DNA of 64,000 nucleotides, taken from Pleurotus ostreatus/Saccharomyces cerevisiae fusant. Lineage: Eukaryota > Opisthokonta. Below the pieces are notes generated by a model, which was not told the origin of the DNA, did not search any database, and was given only the letters and a program-made list of their open reading frames with translations. Shown here in pieces: positions 34,346 to 47,100 of the stretch (positions within the stretch are counted from its first letter, which is position 1; every line of letters begins with the position of its first letter). The position numbers were made by a program, and so were the translations under genes. The stretch spans positions 62,001-126,000 of the forward strand of contig JAMQCK010000039.1 in NCBI GenBank assembly GCA_024196135.1, written 5' to 3'.

Positions 34346-37300
34346 AGGGATGATTAGAGCAGAGAAGAAGGAAGAAAATGTGGGACACTGAAAACGCAAT
34401 GCATCGGACTGTACCAATAGCAATGGCATTCATAGCAATGGCATGATAATCCGCACTCTGTAATTATACTTCTGGTGTGCTGCGTGCTTCCGTTCATGTC
34501 CAAGCAGCGGAGAAGACCATGAGGAATAGCGCAGGAGAGATGCCGTGTTTTGGCATGTTTGTCCGCCATGTCCGTGACTGTCCCCGCGTCACACACCCCT
34601 CCTCTTGACTTTCATGTCGAACTCGGGGATTTGCCGAGGCTCTCTTTCCTTCGACTTCTCATAATGACCTTCCTTCTTGCCTGTTCTTGTCTAATCATCG
34701 GCTGTTGGAGTTTACAAGCAAACAGCCGCGTATTGCAAGCAGTCAGTTCCCTCTTTCAAGAGGGTCTTCTTCCTTCCGACCGCTGCCTTTCGCAGCCTAG
34801 GGACTCCTATCATTGTGGTCTCGTCATTGTCCTCGTCGCTCAGTGCGGAAAACCCCTGTCAGCTTGCGCAACAGCTGGGCTCTCTGGGCTCATTGTGCGT
34901 CTTTCTCTTCAGAGAACAATTCTCTTCTACGTTATCTGTCGTCATTATCGTACGCTCGTCTCCTTCAACTTCGGAACGAATATGTGGCACATTGTTCCAT
35001 CTGCCCCGCTTGGCGCCTTTGTACTCGAGACATAAAACCTCCGAACTCATCCAGCTCCTTAGTCTTATCGGCGGTAGGCGATTGACGATGATCATTAGAG
35101 TCTTCCGGAGGCCTTCTAGGCCTATCCCTCTGCGTATTTCGTCCTTCTTCATGTCCTTCGAGGGTCGCATCGCTCTTCCTGAAGCGCCTCTGCTTGTCCG
35201 CGGCGTACTACCCCATAGGAAGTACCGATGCCTTTTCTCCCGTACCACCTTCTTCCCCCTGCCTCCTCCCGCGCCGATGCTTTCCCCCGGACCCCCACCC
35301 TTCCATACCCGAGCTTCTCCGTCTAGATTCCTACTACCTATCACCCAGATGCGGGGCACCGCGATCCAGCAATCTCAACGCGGGGACAGAAATCTCGAAG
35401 AGGGATAGCCACCTCGACGCGGGCCCCCGCGGCCCGCCCCCACACCCGGGACGCCCGAACTTGACAGCCACCGCGTTGTGGTGTGGCGACTCTTGACACA
35501 GCGCCAAATGCACTGAATCGAGGTGCACTGGGCGACAGCCAACAGCCAAGCAACAGCTGGTGCAAGTACACCACTCGCGCATCTCTCGGTCTGGGCTATC
35601 GTCTGACGCGAACACGCTGCGAAGACTGCACTGATTCGATGTAGCAAGTACACGAACACGATACAGCGAGTACACGACCTCGATGGACGCACGACCGATG
35701 ACTACACCCACGACGACCGCACGCCCCGCGACGGGCGAAGCGCGGTCAGGCGACTTGTTTGTTGTGCTTCCTAACGCGTCCACTGAGTCTATTGGCGCGT
35801 CTACCGCGCCACCGAACGCGTCCACCGTGTCCATGGGCGCGTCTGCCGTCTCATTGGACGCGTCTGCACATCAGCAGACACGCCTACCGCGCCTCTGAAC
35901 GTGTCTGTCGTGCCTACGACGCGTCGACCATGTCATCCGACGACCTCAGGCCTCAACGTGTCTGCGTACTAGAGCGACTCCGGGGATCCAGCTGCTCCCC
36001 AGCCAATCGCTGCTTCGCAAGGTCGCCTTCCCCGCACGAAGACGTGTCCTCCGCACTGGGGCCTGCCACCCCGCTCAGGTCCTCGAGCATCCGCGCCGAG
36101 ATCTCCAGTAGTCGCGCCGAGCTCTCCAGTAGTCTCGCTGAGTTCTCCAGCGCCTCACAAGGTCACCTTCCCCGCGCTAGCAACTGTCCCGCGCTCAGAT
36201 CCCCAGGTCCAGTAGCCAGCCTCTGCTACAGTGACACCTGTCCACATCTGCCGGTCGCTGATCTCGCTGGCTGTAGAGCGGGAGAAGGCGCTGCAGTGTT
36301 CCTACCCCGCTTTACTGCCTCCTTCTACCGCCTCGCCGTCACCCTTTCACCGCATCACGTTCAGGTTCTCCTACATCGCCGTCACCTTCCACTGCTTCAG
36401 ATGCGTCTTCTACGATTCACCCGCATCTCGTTCGCGCGGTCGCGCCTCTTCCCATCGCTCAGATGACCTCGTCCCAACAGCAAGCACGCCGACTAGCCCG
36501 TTACCCCGTATACCACCACGTCTCGCCATTCAGTACACCAGACAAGATCTTACTACCGTCACCCGGTCACCGCGCGCGCAGATGCGTCCCCACCGCCGTG
36601 CAGATACCTCCGCATCGTCGTGCAGATGACCTTGTCCCGTCCACAAGCAGACGATCTCTTAACAGCCTCCGACAGGCAGTACGCCACCTCCGACAGCAAG
36701 CACAACAGATGACCACCAGCCAGTGAATTCACAACCTCTATACAGGTAGCGGGCCCACAATGACAGGAACAATAACCCGCATCTAATGGAGAAGCATCAC
36801 AACAACAGACGAAGGGGAAGAGATCACAAACAATAACTTGGAGACGGAGGCGTATAAAGCGGACGGAGGTGAGTAAAGTACAAGATTGGTTATTGACTGC
36901 GAATCTATAAGAGGTATGTAGCAGGGGAGGACGAGGCCGTATGTAACGGCGAGGACAACGTATGTAGGTATGCAAGAACAAGGCAGTGAGTAGGGGGATC
37001 GATGAATTATAAAGGGTAGTACAAGTCGAACCAAACCAACGTGCATATGAAGAGGTCCGTACAGTTCCCAATATCTAGATAAATACGAGCGATGCTGGAG
37101 GATGGATGAAGAGGCCCCCCGTGAGGGAGGATAAAGAGGCCGATGATGGATAAAGAGACCGATGCAAGTGATGATGGAGAGATGGAGATGAGGATGGCGG
37201 CGGTGAATATTGTGGCGGCTTGGCGTGTGGCAGATGATAGACGGCGGCAGTATGACAGACCGCTGCATTCCGGCTGAGACAGTGACGCGGTGACACGGGT

Positions 37301-37743
37301 GAATAGCGAAAGGCGACAAGCAGTGACGCGAGCGATGACAGCGACGCGCCCTGCGCAGGGAGGGCCGCCCCGATAAGCGACTCGCGAGCTGCAGATGACC
37401 TGTGCCGCCGCGCGGGCCGCTGGGATCTCCCTTCCGGACGCGTTGGGATCTGCTGCCGGAACGAAGGAGCCACCTCCGGGGCGCACTGGGGTCTCCGCCG
37501 GGGAGGCACGCAACCACCAGCATCATCGGGTGGGGGCAGCGCGTCACTCTCGTCGGTGCAGCCAATCGTGTTGCCGGTGTAGTCACTCAAGCCGCCGCCT
37601 GTGCACATGATAGCGCGAGAGAGGGGGTGGATGATGTTATGCGAGATATCGCAAGAGATGAGGATGAGGGGAAGCGACCCATGGGATAGGCGCCGGGGGT
37701 GCTAAAGCATGCGTGGCGAGGCGCGGGCACGTCGCCGGCGCCC
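34346..37743. other. Gene-poor, repeat-rich 3.4-kb region
   Basis: No reading frame here has a recognisable product or consistent splicing. The part 35790-35940 contains degenerate units around GCGTCTNCCG, and 36092-36155 contains three 21-base units (CGCGCCGAGATCTCCAGTAG type). The rest is unique-looking DNA with short unrelated frames. It may hold a non-coding transcript or decayed sequence. Confidence 0.4.
36092..36155. repeat. 21-bp tandem repeat, three units
   Basis: Units start near 36092, 36113 and 36134 and share GCCGAGNTCTCCAGTAGT, the last one degenerate. Confidence 0.6.
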
Positions 37744-38435
37744 TCAAGAGCTGACCATCGTCTGCGAGCCCGCGCCCGCAAACGGATAACCGTCGCGCAT
37801 GCTGGGGTAGGAAGCGGCCTGGGCCATGAGGAAGGGCGACTGCTGCGATGGGCGGCCGTTCTGGGCGAAGAAGGTCGAGGGCATGGGGGATGCCTGCGCC
37901 TGCGCCTGTGCGAGGAAGAAAGGGTCCGACGTTGCGAACGAGGTCGTCTCGGGGAAGAGGGGGGACGTCGGCGTGGAGAAGGGGAACGCGGGGAACGGCT
38001 TGGTCGGCACAGGGCTTTGCGGGGGCGATCTTGCCTGGTGCTGCGATGGGAGGAGTAGATCCTCGACCATGCGCTCGTCCTCCATGTCGTCGTCTTGTGC
38101 AAAGGTCTCGGCGTTGCGCCAGTTATTGGTGTTGGGGGAACGCGGGGACTCCGCCATAAATCGCTGAGCGTCTTGCATGTGCCCGAAGCTGAAGCTCGGG
38201 GTGCGCTGGATGGGTGTGTTGCACCGCTGGGTGTTGTGGGCGGGCTTGGGGGTGGGCTCGACAGCGCTGGGCTGGCCGAAGAGGACTTGCGCAAGCTGTG
38301 CCTGGCATCGAGGTCAGTACCGACGATAAAGAGGGTGCTGTGGCGACGCACCTGGAGGGCCGCTAGATCGATAGCTTCCTGTCCAATGTGGCTGGAGGCG
38401 AAGGAGGACACGAGATCGTCGACGGAGATGCTCAT
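37744..38435 (-). CDS. Disordered acidic/Pro/Gln-rich protein, unknown
   Basis: Two exons joined by a short intron (about 38299-38350, GTGCGT...CCAG) give a protein of about 213 residues. It starts MSISVDDLVSSFASSHIGQE and continues AIDLAALQAQLAQVLFGQP. The first 50 residues could form helices. The rest is disordered and rich in Pro, Ser, Gln, Phe and Ala, with an acidic patch (AQDDDMEDERMVEDLLLPS) in the middle and ends GYPFAGAGSQTMVSS. The composition resembles a transcriptional or regulatory protein of low complexity, but no DNA-binding domain is seen. It lies downstream of TTI2 on the same strand. Confidence 0.7.
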
Positions 38436-38984
38436 GATGGCGGGGGACGACAGCGGGGGAGAAGGGGGAAGGACAAGAGCCCGGAGCGGGCAAATTTAAG
38501 GGCGTGGCTGCCGCAAGATAATCTCAGAAGCTCATCCGGCAAGCCGCCACAATGTCCGGCCCAGGCGCCAACCCATCATGCTTCCGGCCGATCCGATCTG
38601 GCACCCGACCCTTTCCGGACTCAGCCGCGTGCGCCCCGTGCGGCCCGTCGCACATCTCCCTGCGACCCCGGCGCGGACATATGACCTCCACAAATCCCTC
38701 CGCGCCCCCCACGCGTCGCTGCGCGCCACACCGGCCTCTGCATTCAGCTCTACCACCGCAGAAAAATACAACGAAAGCGCTTACAGCACAATCTCGCTTG
38801 GCTCAATACATCACGCAATTGCGGGGAAGGAACGAGGAACGGCCTTTATTTGGACAAAAGCGGGGCGCGTCAGGGGCGCCGCGCGCGTTGTGGGCGCGCC
38901 AGAGCGCGGAGGATGAGATCGACGGCGTCAAGAACTTCCAGAACATGATGCGCACCCCGGACCCTTTTCGGCAGTTTGCTGGCC
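38436..38984. other. Intergenic, TTI2 3' flank and promoter of disordered gene
   Basis: No supported gene. Open frames on the plus strand here are shadows continuing over the TTI2 exons. Confidence 0.4.
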
Positions 38985-40866
38985 CTAGGCGCGCCGCGCA
39001 TGCTCGAGCAAGCCCCGGAACACGGCTGGATCTGCGGCGAGAAGCCTCCCAAAGTCGGCCTGCACGCGCGGGGATGGTTAGCGAAGGACCCTCGCCTGCG
39101 TACGTTGCGAGGCGACTCACGCTCGCGGGGGCGCAGACCGCGCCGAGGCTCGCGCAAACACCCCGTAAGCGGGTTACCAGAGCGTCCTTCTCTTCTGTTG
39201 TATACACTCCCCGTCAGCTGAGGCCGCGACCCCGGGAACTGCCCACATACCTTCCCCACAGGCGATCTGCTTCTCCATCAGCCGCACCCATGCCCGCGCG
39301 ATGCCATCCAGGAGTGTTCCCCGCCACCGATGGATACACGGTCCACACTGCTTGAGGACACTGTCCAGCGCCTCCAGAGATGCCAGCTGGTGTTTCACCG
39401 GCATATCCTCCTCCAGCACATGGTTGAGCTGCGATACCAACACCTATCGCCCCGTCAGCCCAATCGCGAACTTCCCCACTCGAGACCCTTGGCATGGAGT
39501 CCCACGAACATACCCGGAGGTAGCGGGCCGCACCGACACCGAGCGCGTCGACGACGGCAGGTAGCACCTGCAGAGATGCCAGCATCACGTCCTTCTCGCG
39601 CGACGCGTAAGTCCACGTCGTGCCAATGATACCGTCACCCAGCAGCTCGCATAGCTGGTCGAATCGCTCTCTAGATCCTTCCACAGTCGTAAGCGCGACT
39701 AGCGACAGGATGGCGGCGCTAGCCTCGCGCAGGATTGCGGGGGCGTGCGGTCCCTCTGTAACGCCGAGTGACTTGTTCAGGGACTAGAATCGCGGTAAGT
39801 TAGCGTAGGTTCGGCAGGTTGGCAGAGGCACGGCAGTTGGGGGAGGTGCGGCAAGTGGGGAAGCACGGCATGTTAGCATACGCCCGGCACGCAGACAGAG
39901 GGGTAGCAGCGGGGTAGCAGAGGCACAGCAAACGTGCTTAGAACGCGGGGGTGTCCAGACCAACTCACGGTCTGCAAGAGCGCGGCCACGCCGGTCCGCT
40001 TCAGCAGCCCAGCGGGAACGCGGGCCAGCATGTCCCGGACCACCACGATCCCCTTCAACTTGTACGCGCTCTGATAGTCGTCCAGAAGCGTCATGACAGG
40101 CGGTATAATCAGATGCCAGAGATCTTCGTAGTCGTTTTTCTGGATATCGTTCTTTGTTAGCCTCCGCGATGTCTTCTCGCCCACGTCCAATGAACACCCA
40201 CTCACATCCATATGCCTTGCGCACCACCCCACCAGCGCCACCGCCGACGCGTCCGCCTTCCACACCTGCTCTTCGTATAAATCCTGCCCCGCCATCGCCC
40301 CGCCAGCCTGTCGCGGCAGCTTGCGGCCCGTGCTGGTATTCAGCTGTGGGTGGGGACTCCCCTGGAACGCCGGCTTGATCTTCTTTATTAGAAGACGCGT
40401 CAGAATCTCGCGACTGGGCGTCACAGTATCGCGCCTGGACATGGCAAAGCAGGATTCGAGAATGTCTGTGCTTGAGCGCCATGAGCTGGGCGGGATAGAC
40501 AAAGGAGGGAAGACATCGGGAGATGGACGAGCAAGACTCACCATGCGCCGCCTCCCGCAGACCCCCGCTATACCACCTCTCATCGTACTCAAAGGGCGCA
40601 AGAGCAGCGATGATCTCCGTTTGTTCTTCCTGTGTCAGGTCCGCGTTGGGCAGCCTAGAAGGGCCAGCTTGCTGCAAGTCTTGTTCCCTCCTCAGCGACT
40701 CCTGATAAGCAAGCCGCTTGCGAAGCAGCTCAATAGCTCTCCCTGCGCCCTCCCTCCATCGCTCCAGACGCGTCTGAAGCTGAGGATCTTCGTCGTCCCA
40801 GTTTATAAACTCGGGAGGGATTTTGAGGGACTGTAGCGCAGGAGAAAGATGTTCAGAAGGTTCCAT
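38985..40866 (-). CDS. TTI2: TTI2-like subunit of the TTT chaperone complex
   Basis: Tti2 acts with Tel2 and Tti1 to stabilise PI3K-related kinases such as TOR and ATM. The start MEPSEHLSPALQSLKIPPEF at 40866 precedes alpha-solenoid sequence. The family core is near 40060-40140: NDYEDLWHLIIPPVMTLLDD followed by YKLKGIVVVRDMLARVPAG and LLKRTGVAALLQT. Further helices (LLGDGIIGTTWTY, LHVLEEDMPVKHQLASLEAL, LDGIARAWVRLMEKQ) follow. The C-terminus is recovered by splicing CAPAS to ADFGRLLAADPAVFRGLLEH, ending RRA at 38985. About six introns separate the exons. The assignment comes from the core motif and overall helical layout; fungal Tti2 proteins are divergent, so the internal splice sites are approximate. 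Confidence 0.82.
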
Positions 40867-41206
40867 TGTTAATCTGTAGCGCAGAGAATTGTTTTGCAGC
40901 GCAGGTGGAGGGAGCAAAGGACAGCCGGAGAACGTCGAGCGCGTCGATCAGCGCATTTGTTGACGCTTGTCGCTGCATGCGGGGAAGTCATAGCACGTGT
41001 CGATAAATTCCCACGGACGGGATTTGTGGCCATCCAGGGCCATCCAAGGCGTCGACGGGAGACGCTTACGCTGAGATATCGAGGAACTCAGTACTTGGAC
41101 ACCGTGAATATGGTGCTTGAATTATACGCCGTATCCCGGCAAATTAGGAGGGGAGAAGGGAGCGCATAAATATGCAGCGATACAGGAGAAGATAACAAAG
41201 AAAGGA
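40867..41206. other. Intergenic, TTI2 promoter and NCBP3-like 3' flank
   Basis: No supported gene. A sequence close to GGCCATCCA occurs twice near 41030-41045. Confidence 0.35.
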
Positions 41207-42740
41207 TCACGCCGCTACCTCCCGGTCGTTCAAGAACGCGTCCAGCTCATCATCCAGCTCCTGCGCGCTTTTCTGCGGTCGTCGGCTACGCCCACCCCTC
41301 TCTGGAAGAGGTGCAGCATCCCGCTCTCTCCCCATAGGCGCAGCGTCCCTTTCTCTCCCAACAGGTGAGCCCCGTCGTCTAGTGCCGCGCTCCCTATCCC
41401 TCGGCGAGCGATCCCTGCCGCCGCGTCTACGCCTCCCGCGTCCTCCCCTTTCCCTCCTCCCGCGGTCCTCTGTGTACTCCAGCGCCTCATTCTCCGCGCG
41501 TTCCCGCCACTCGGGTCGTGCGCGTTTCGCGCGGGGCAGCAGGTCGTCCTCTTCCTCCTCTACTGGGCCGTCCCACGCGCGCATGCGTCCGAGCGTCCGC
41601 TTCGGGGGCGGCGAGGTAAGGCGGTCTTCCAACGAAGGAGTCGTCGCGGGGTCTGACATCCGGTCGAGCAGCGTGCGTCCGTCCCCAGCGATGAGGTCCG
41701 ACCTCATCCTCGAGCCCGCTGCTGGTACTTCCGCAACCGGTTCTTCCACCGCCGTCTGCGCCAGCACCTCCTCCGGGTCGAGCACCGCATCCGCCGCCTC
41801 GCCCTCCGCAAGGAAGCTATCCAGCTCGTTATCGAGCCGCTCGAGCAGCGACGCGCGATTCTCCGGCTCGCCCCGCTTGCGCTTCCGCCCCAACTCGTGC
41901 GGCGGCGCGTCCGGGTCGTACGGCGTCTTCCCCGCGTCCTCGCCGTACCGCCGATAGAACTCGCTCTCGTGATGAGCCCCGCGGCGCTTCACGTCCTCAT
42001 GCCTCGCCCAGCGCATGCGGATCGGCGCGCGCAAGGCGGTGCCGCGCTCGCCTAGGGAAGCACTGACGCGCTCGTCCGGCGGCCAGAGGGAGGCAGGGAA
42101 GGTCTTCGCGGTGACGTAGCCCTCTGCGCTGACGCCGGGCGAGCGCGTGAGGCGATCGAACGCTGCGCGCGCCTGCGACACGGTCTCGTAGACGAGGACG
42201 CACGTCTCGTCGTCGACCCATTCGAGGCCGAGAGGCGGGCAGTCGTAGTGGGTGGCGTAGGCGAAAAGGCGTGCGGTTGGGAGCTGCGTGATAGGCGGTC
42301 CGCAGAGCAATATCGCGTTCGGGCGAATACTAGGGTCTGTACGCGAGTGATGATTAGACAGTATTCTGTAGAATTCAAAGCTCGTACGCACCCTCGCTCA
42401 TCTCTACATCCTCTTCCTCCACCTCAGCGATGTCTTCGGAAGTCCGCTCGCGTTTGCGCTGTTGTAGTTCGTTCGCAGACCGAAGTGTAGTCGGAAAGAG
42501 AAAGAGAGCATAGCCCGACAATCAGGTCCCTGCACTTATCCCGCCAGAAGTGGTAGCGACCGAGCGCACCTTGCCCATCTCAGAAAGCAGGTAGACCTTG
42601 GAGCTGCTGATGCGGTCCGCGAGCGCGCGGCCGGCGGACATGTCGTTGGAGAGTCCCTCGAGGGTTCCGTCTTGCGCAGTATCCCCCAAGGGAGGCTCCT
42701 CGTCATAGTTGAGGGTCGGAAAGGTGTCCTCGACGTCCAT
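41207..42740 (-). CDS. NCBP3-like RNA-binding protein
   Basis: It resembles nuclear cap-binding subunit 3, an RRM-like protein in mRNA export. The start at 42740 gives MDVEDTFPTLNYDEEPPLGD. An intron then joins SSSKVYLLSEMGK to RKRERTSEDIAEVEEEDVEM, and a second intron leads to SIRPNAILLCGPPI and GLEWVDDETCVLVYETVSQA, the RRM-like core with its Trp-Val-Asp-Asp signature. A long disordered region with Arg/Glu/Gly repeats (GRRRRGGRDRSPRDRE) follows. The C-terminus KSAQELDDELDAFLND is the FoP-type element seen in THO/TREX partners such as Chtop. Together these point to a nuclear mRNP role. The assignment is from motifs; exact orthology is not tested. Confidence 0.8.
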
Positions 42741-44161
42741 TGTGATGTTCAGGAAAGAGAGGCGTTCAGTGACTGCACGCGAGCGCGTGGATTGAGGTCA
42801 CGTCACATGCACGGGTCGAACTTGAACAATACCGTATGAATACCCCCGCCATGAATTGGATCCCGACCCTGATTATCGTCTTGAGAAATCACTGTAGGTG
42901 GACCTGGTACGATTTTGATGCTCTAGACACAGAGCTGACACTCTCGAACGCTCACTCTGAACTGCCCAGAGGCCGGTTCGCTCATCACTCGCGTACAAAT
43001 CATCTTTCTCCTCAGATGCAGACAACATATAGTCTGAGCGCATGATGGCTTACGACTACAGACAAGATAATCAGCACGCAAACTTCTGCGCGCAAATGGC
43101 GCACTCCTTTCTCGTTTCTACCTTGAATTACTTCTCGCCTTCCGCATTTCTATGCCCGCGCACACCACGGTTCGGAGTGCTGGCCTCTTGAATACGATAC
43201 TGACCGCGTAGAACATTGCTAGGAAGAGGTAAGTCCTTGCGTCGTTCTTCTACCGGCCACTCATGCGGGTTTTTGTAGATGCACTCTCACTCAGGTCATC
43301 TCCGTACTCGCGGGCTAGGCGTCGCCGTAGCTAATGCGCGGAGACCTACCTCACCGACACGCACAGCGCCCGACTTTTCCTGCGGTAGGAGACAACTGAA
43401 TCGACCTTACCGGCATCAACCGCTTGCCGCGCTCAACTTCTCCAGCTTTGTCGGCCTCGTCGCCTCTAGCAACACCCCAAAATCTTCGCGCGCGAATCCC
43501 AGCGCCATCGAAGGTCTGCCCGGGGAGAATAATCCCATACTGCATGGTCCTGTCCCGTTCTCGCTCTTCCGCTCTTCGCACTGATTTTGAATGACCTCGT
43601 CGCGCGAACTGTCATGCTCAACGCACGCGTATGCGCACGGACATGCCTATCGTCTCCAATGTCCATCTCCTTGGATGCGCCCTTCGACAAGCTCGAGGTT
43701 TCCGACACCTTCGAGGTCTTCTCTGACGCCTTCGAGTTCAGCCCCTCAAATCAAAACCGACACGCCGCCAGTCAGACGAGATTTCATACTCTTTGCCCTC
43801 AGTGCTTCGCGGGCGTACGCTCGCTCACGTTGCGCCGGCTCACTGAAGTTGACGCCCTTCCCGTCATCGTCGGTGTCGCCCGCACGAGCTTCAAGCAGAG
43901 GATCACAAGCGCCAGGACGTCGCGACGAAGGGGCGACCCACCGAATGGCATGTACGAGCATGGCACATGTACTGGTCGGTGCATGGTGTGTGCGCGCGGT
44001 GCGCAGCTTCTCAAAGACTCCTCTTATCTGAGCGGAAGTCATAAACCGGAAGTAACCAACGCCTCATCGGATTTTTGAAGCTTCAGCCCCCAAGATTCTG
44101 CTATATCATTGTCCTATTGCTTGTACAATTGTATTAGTGTGTGTCATAATACTGGCGGATA
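42741..44161. other. Intergenic, 1.4 kb, no supported gene
   Basis: Several frames of 70-160 residues exist on both strands, but none shows a recognisable domain, a consistent start or a partner exon. The part 42741-42835 should hold the promoter of the NCBP3-like gene; 44080-44161 is the 3' flank of the next gene. Confidence 0.35.
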
Positions 44162-47100
44162 TTACTGCTGGCGTTCTCGTTGGATATGAAAAGCACATCT
44201 GCATGAATGAGATAACTGTGTGCAGGCGATAATGCGTAGCTTGACTAAGTAGGGATCGGGGTCTTTCTTGTGCGCGAACCTGCTCTCCAACTCGCCCAAA
44301 TACGCTGGAATGTTGATGTCTGACTTTGTGTGCTTGGATTGCGCCCGCGTTATCTCTCGCTGCGCCTCCTCCTTCTCAGTCTTGATGTGGTGCAACTGCT
44401 CGTTTTGCCTTTGTCGCCTCGCGCGAAGTTCGCGCACCAATGCGCTGGACTGCTGGTGCTTCAATGTCCATTGAAACCGCGAAGCATCAGGGTCTGCCAT
44501 CCAATGTCGCATAAAAGCGTCCTTCCTGGCCTCGAAGGCCTCACGAAGCCTCGGCAGGTGCGTGTGCCGTAACTGGAGAAGGAACGCGCAGAGGCGAATA
44601 GCCTGTGAGCTATCGCGCAAATCCCAAACGGGACAGTTGGTGTCTGCGATTACAATGTCGTCGTCGATGATATTCTGTGAGGTATGTAAGCGAGATTCAG
44701 AACATGAAGCGCGGACGGTTACATGATCATCGGATATCAGGGTGCCTTCGCGCAAAAAGCTCCATCCGCACATAAGGTGCGCGCAGGACCCCACTGTGAC
44801 GAGGGCGAAGACGGGTACGTCATATATGCCAACAGCAAGGTAGAAGCGGACTGTTGAAAAGATGAGGGAACGACCACGATGAAAAGTTTGCCTTGGGTTG
44901 AGATCGTAGGTATTGTCCTCGATCCAGAGGTATGGCAGTAGTATTTCTGGGGAGTTACCATGTTAGACTCATCGCAGTACATATTCGATCGAAGACGAAC
45001 CACTTGCGCTCTCTGGACCTCGTTCCAACGGCGTATCGCACGGCGCATCGTTCAACTTCGCAAGCGACGGTGACGACGGCATTGGTGTAACCACATCGGG
45101 CGCCATAGATCTGACCTCTCGTAGAACTGGATCAGCGACGACAACCCCAACGTCAGTCTGTCGTGTCCACGCCATCGGACGTTTGCATCCGTCAGGCGAG
45201 TACCTGGCATACTGTCGCACGGGCAACTGACCGCCGACGATGCAGAAGTCCTCCCATTGCCGCAGTCTGTCGTCGTCGGCGACGCTAAGGCCATGAAGAG
45301 GGATTGACAAGAGCGCAACAGTGTCACACACGTCAAAGGGGTGGGAGTCAAGTACGCGAAGGTCGATATCGATAGTTACGACGCCTGCATTCGAAGCCCA
45401 TGGTGTGAGGACTCGGAGCCGCCGATATATCTCTTTTTCCATGACGGTACTCAGCCGGGCCTTGGCATCGTGCAGCCACTGTGGCTCCAGAATGTCGTCT
45501 TCGCCATCTGGATATGTCCAGTCCAGGGTAATCACACCGTTGGAGAAATTTTGACACGTCTTCTTGAGCTGCATTCGCTGCTCCATCGTTATCGAGGTTT
45601 TGTGGGCCCTGTCGAAATAGGCATTGCGGGGATAGGGCACCTTGCGCCCGTGTCTGAGGAAACAGTCATTGCTGGTCGTGATTGAGTCATTCACACAACG
45701 TACCGGATGCGAACATCCCGGTGGGTTTCGCCGTGAAGAGATGCCGCCAGTAGTCTCTCCCAGGGCATTCGAGCTCCCGCAGTATTTCCCACTATGGAGG
45801 CGTTCCGAGAGACCTGGGATATGAAGGGAAGCAACTCGATCAGATCGGAATGAGCATATTCGGGGGGCCTCAGAGGAAGGAGCTGATGCTCGGCGCGAAG
45901 CTGCCTCTCACGCGCAATTTCTGTGACGAACGCATCCCATACTTGGTGAGTCTGAAAGGAGTCAGTATGCAAATCGGCCGGGTGAGTAAAAGCACGCACG
46001 GTTTCGCTCATGACTGCAGGCGAGGTGGCGCCGCCGGACGAGAAGTCCACGCACAAAATGAGGTTCTCTTGAATGCGGCTCAATTGTTCCCCGCAGGGAA
46101 GTTCGTCAGGCGCATGGTGCGGAGGCCACGCATACGACTGGATCAGGTTCTCTGCCAGGACCTCCAAGGAGGAGTCGGTATCGTCTGGATCGGGCACGGG
46201 CAACAAGCCGAGTCTGTACTGGTATTCGAGATCGTTCACATGAGGCAAGATTGCGCACGTACGTGGACACATTCTCCCAGAACTTGTCATCGCTTGGTAT
46301 ACTGCGCGCTTATGAGAATTTGAGAACACAGTAGATCGGCGTGTACGCACAGGTCAAGCCTGCAAGGCCGAGCTGTTGTCAGAGGTGCAGAAGCACGCAA
46401 CGCGAATCGAAACACACCTCTGCTCTTCGTATAAAAGGTCCCTGAGAGCGGCTCTATGGTGTTCGAGGATGCGGAAATATGTGTCGGACGCCGCACTGGA
46501 TTCTGCGCTTGATTTTGGGGAAGACCCTGCGCTTGACCCTGCGCTCGACTTTGCGCCTGACTCCGCATCTGCTTCACCAGCATGGTCCGAGGACGAAGAT
46601 GGAATATCCGCAACCACGGAGCTGCTCGAAAGATTAGGTCGTCTACCGTATAGTAAGCACGTGAACGAGCATGAGTGGGAAAACATACTCTTGGGATCTC
46701 CGTGGCTTCAACGACTCGACAATACCGCTGCGAAGGTGCTCAAAACCTTTGAGAGCAACACAGGTAGAGAGACCCACTTGCAATGCGCTCGCCACTGCAT
46801 GATACGAGTGAACGAGTCGGACCCGCCTTCATTGACATAAAGATCGGAGCGCCAGGCTTTATTTCGTGACTCGGAGAGCGTCTCGAGCGTTCGACTTACC
46901 CGTGCTTGCGCGTTTTCCATTTCCGGCATGAGTTGCACACATATGCGTCGCAACGCCTGCGCAAATCCGTGAGAAGACGACGCGCAGGATAAATCGAAGA
47001 TTCCGAGGCCGTGATCGATGGTGTGCTCGAGTTGGCCGTGTGCTAGATGTATGTCGCACTGCATTGTCGTTAGAAAGTGTGCAAGGAACAGCTAAACTTG

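Noticed and set aside
34550..35035. 161-residue plus-strand frame with hydrophobic stretches
   Set aside because: No signal peptide at its start, no homologous look and no introns or promoter that would support it.
38552..39355. 267-residue plus-strand frame
   Set aside because: It overlaps the well-supported TTI2 C-terminal exons and shows no domain; it is a shadow of GC-rich sequence.
43045..43192. Short frame MMAYDYRQDNQHANF resembling a mating-pheromone precursor in size
   Set aside because: It ends GVLAS and lacks a CaaX box, and no receptor gene is close by.
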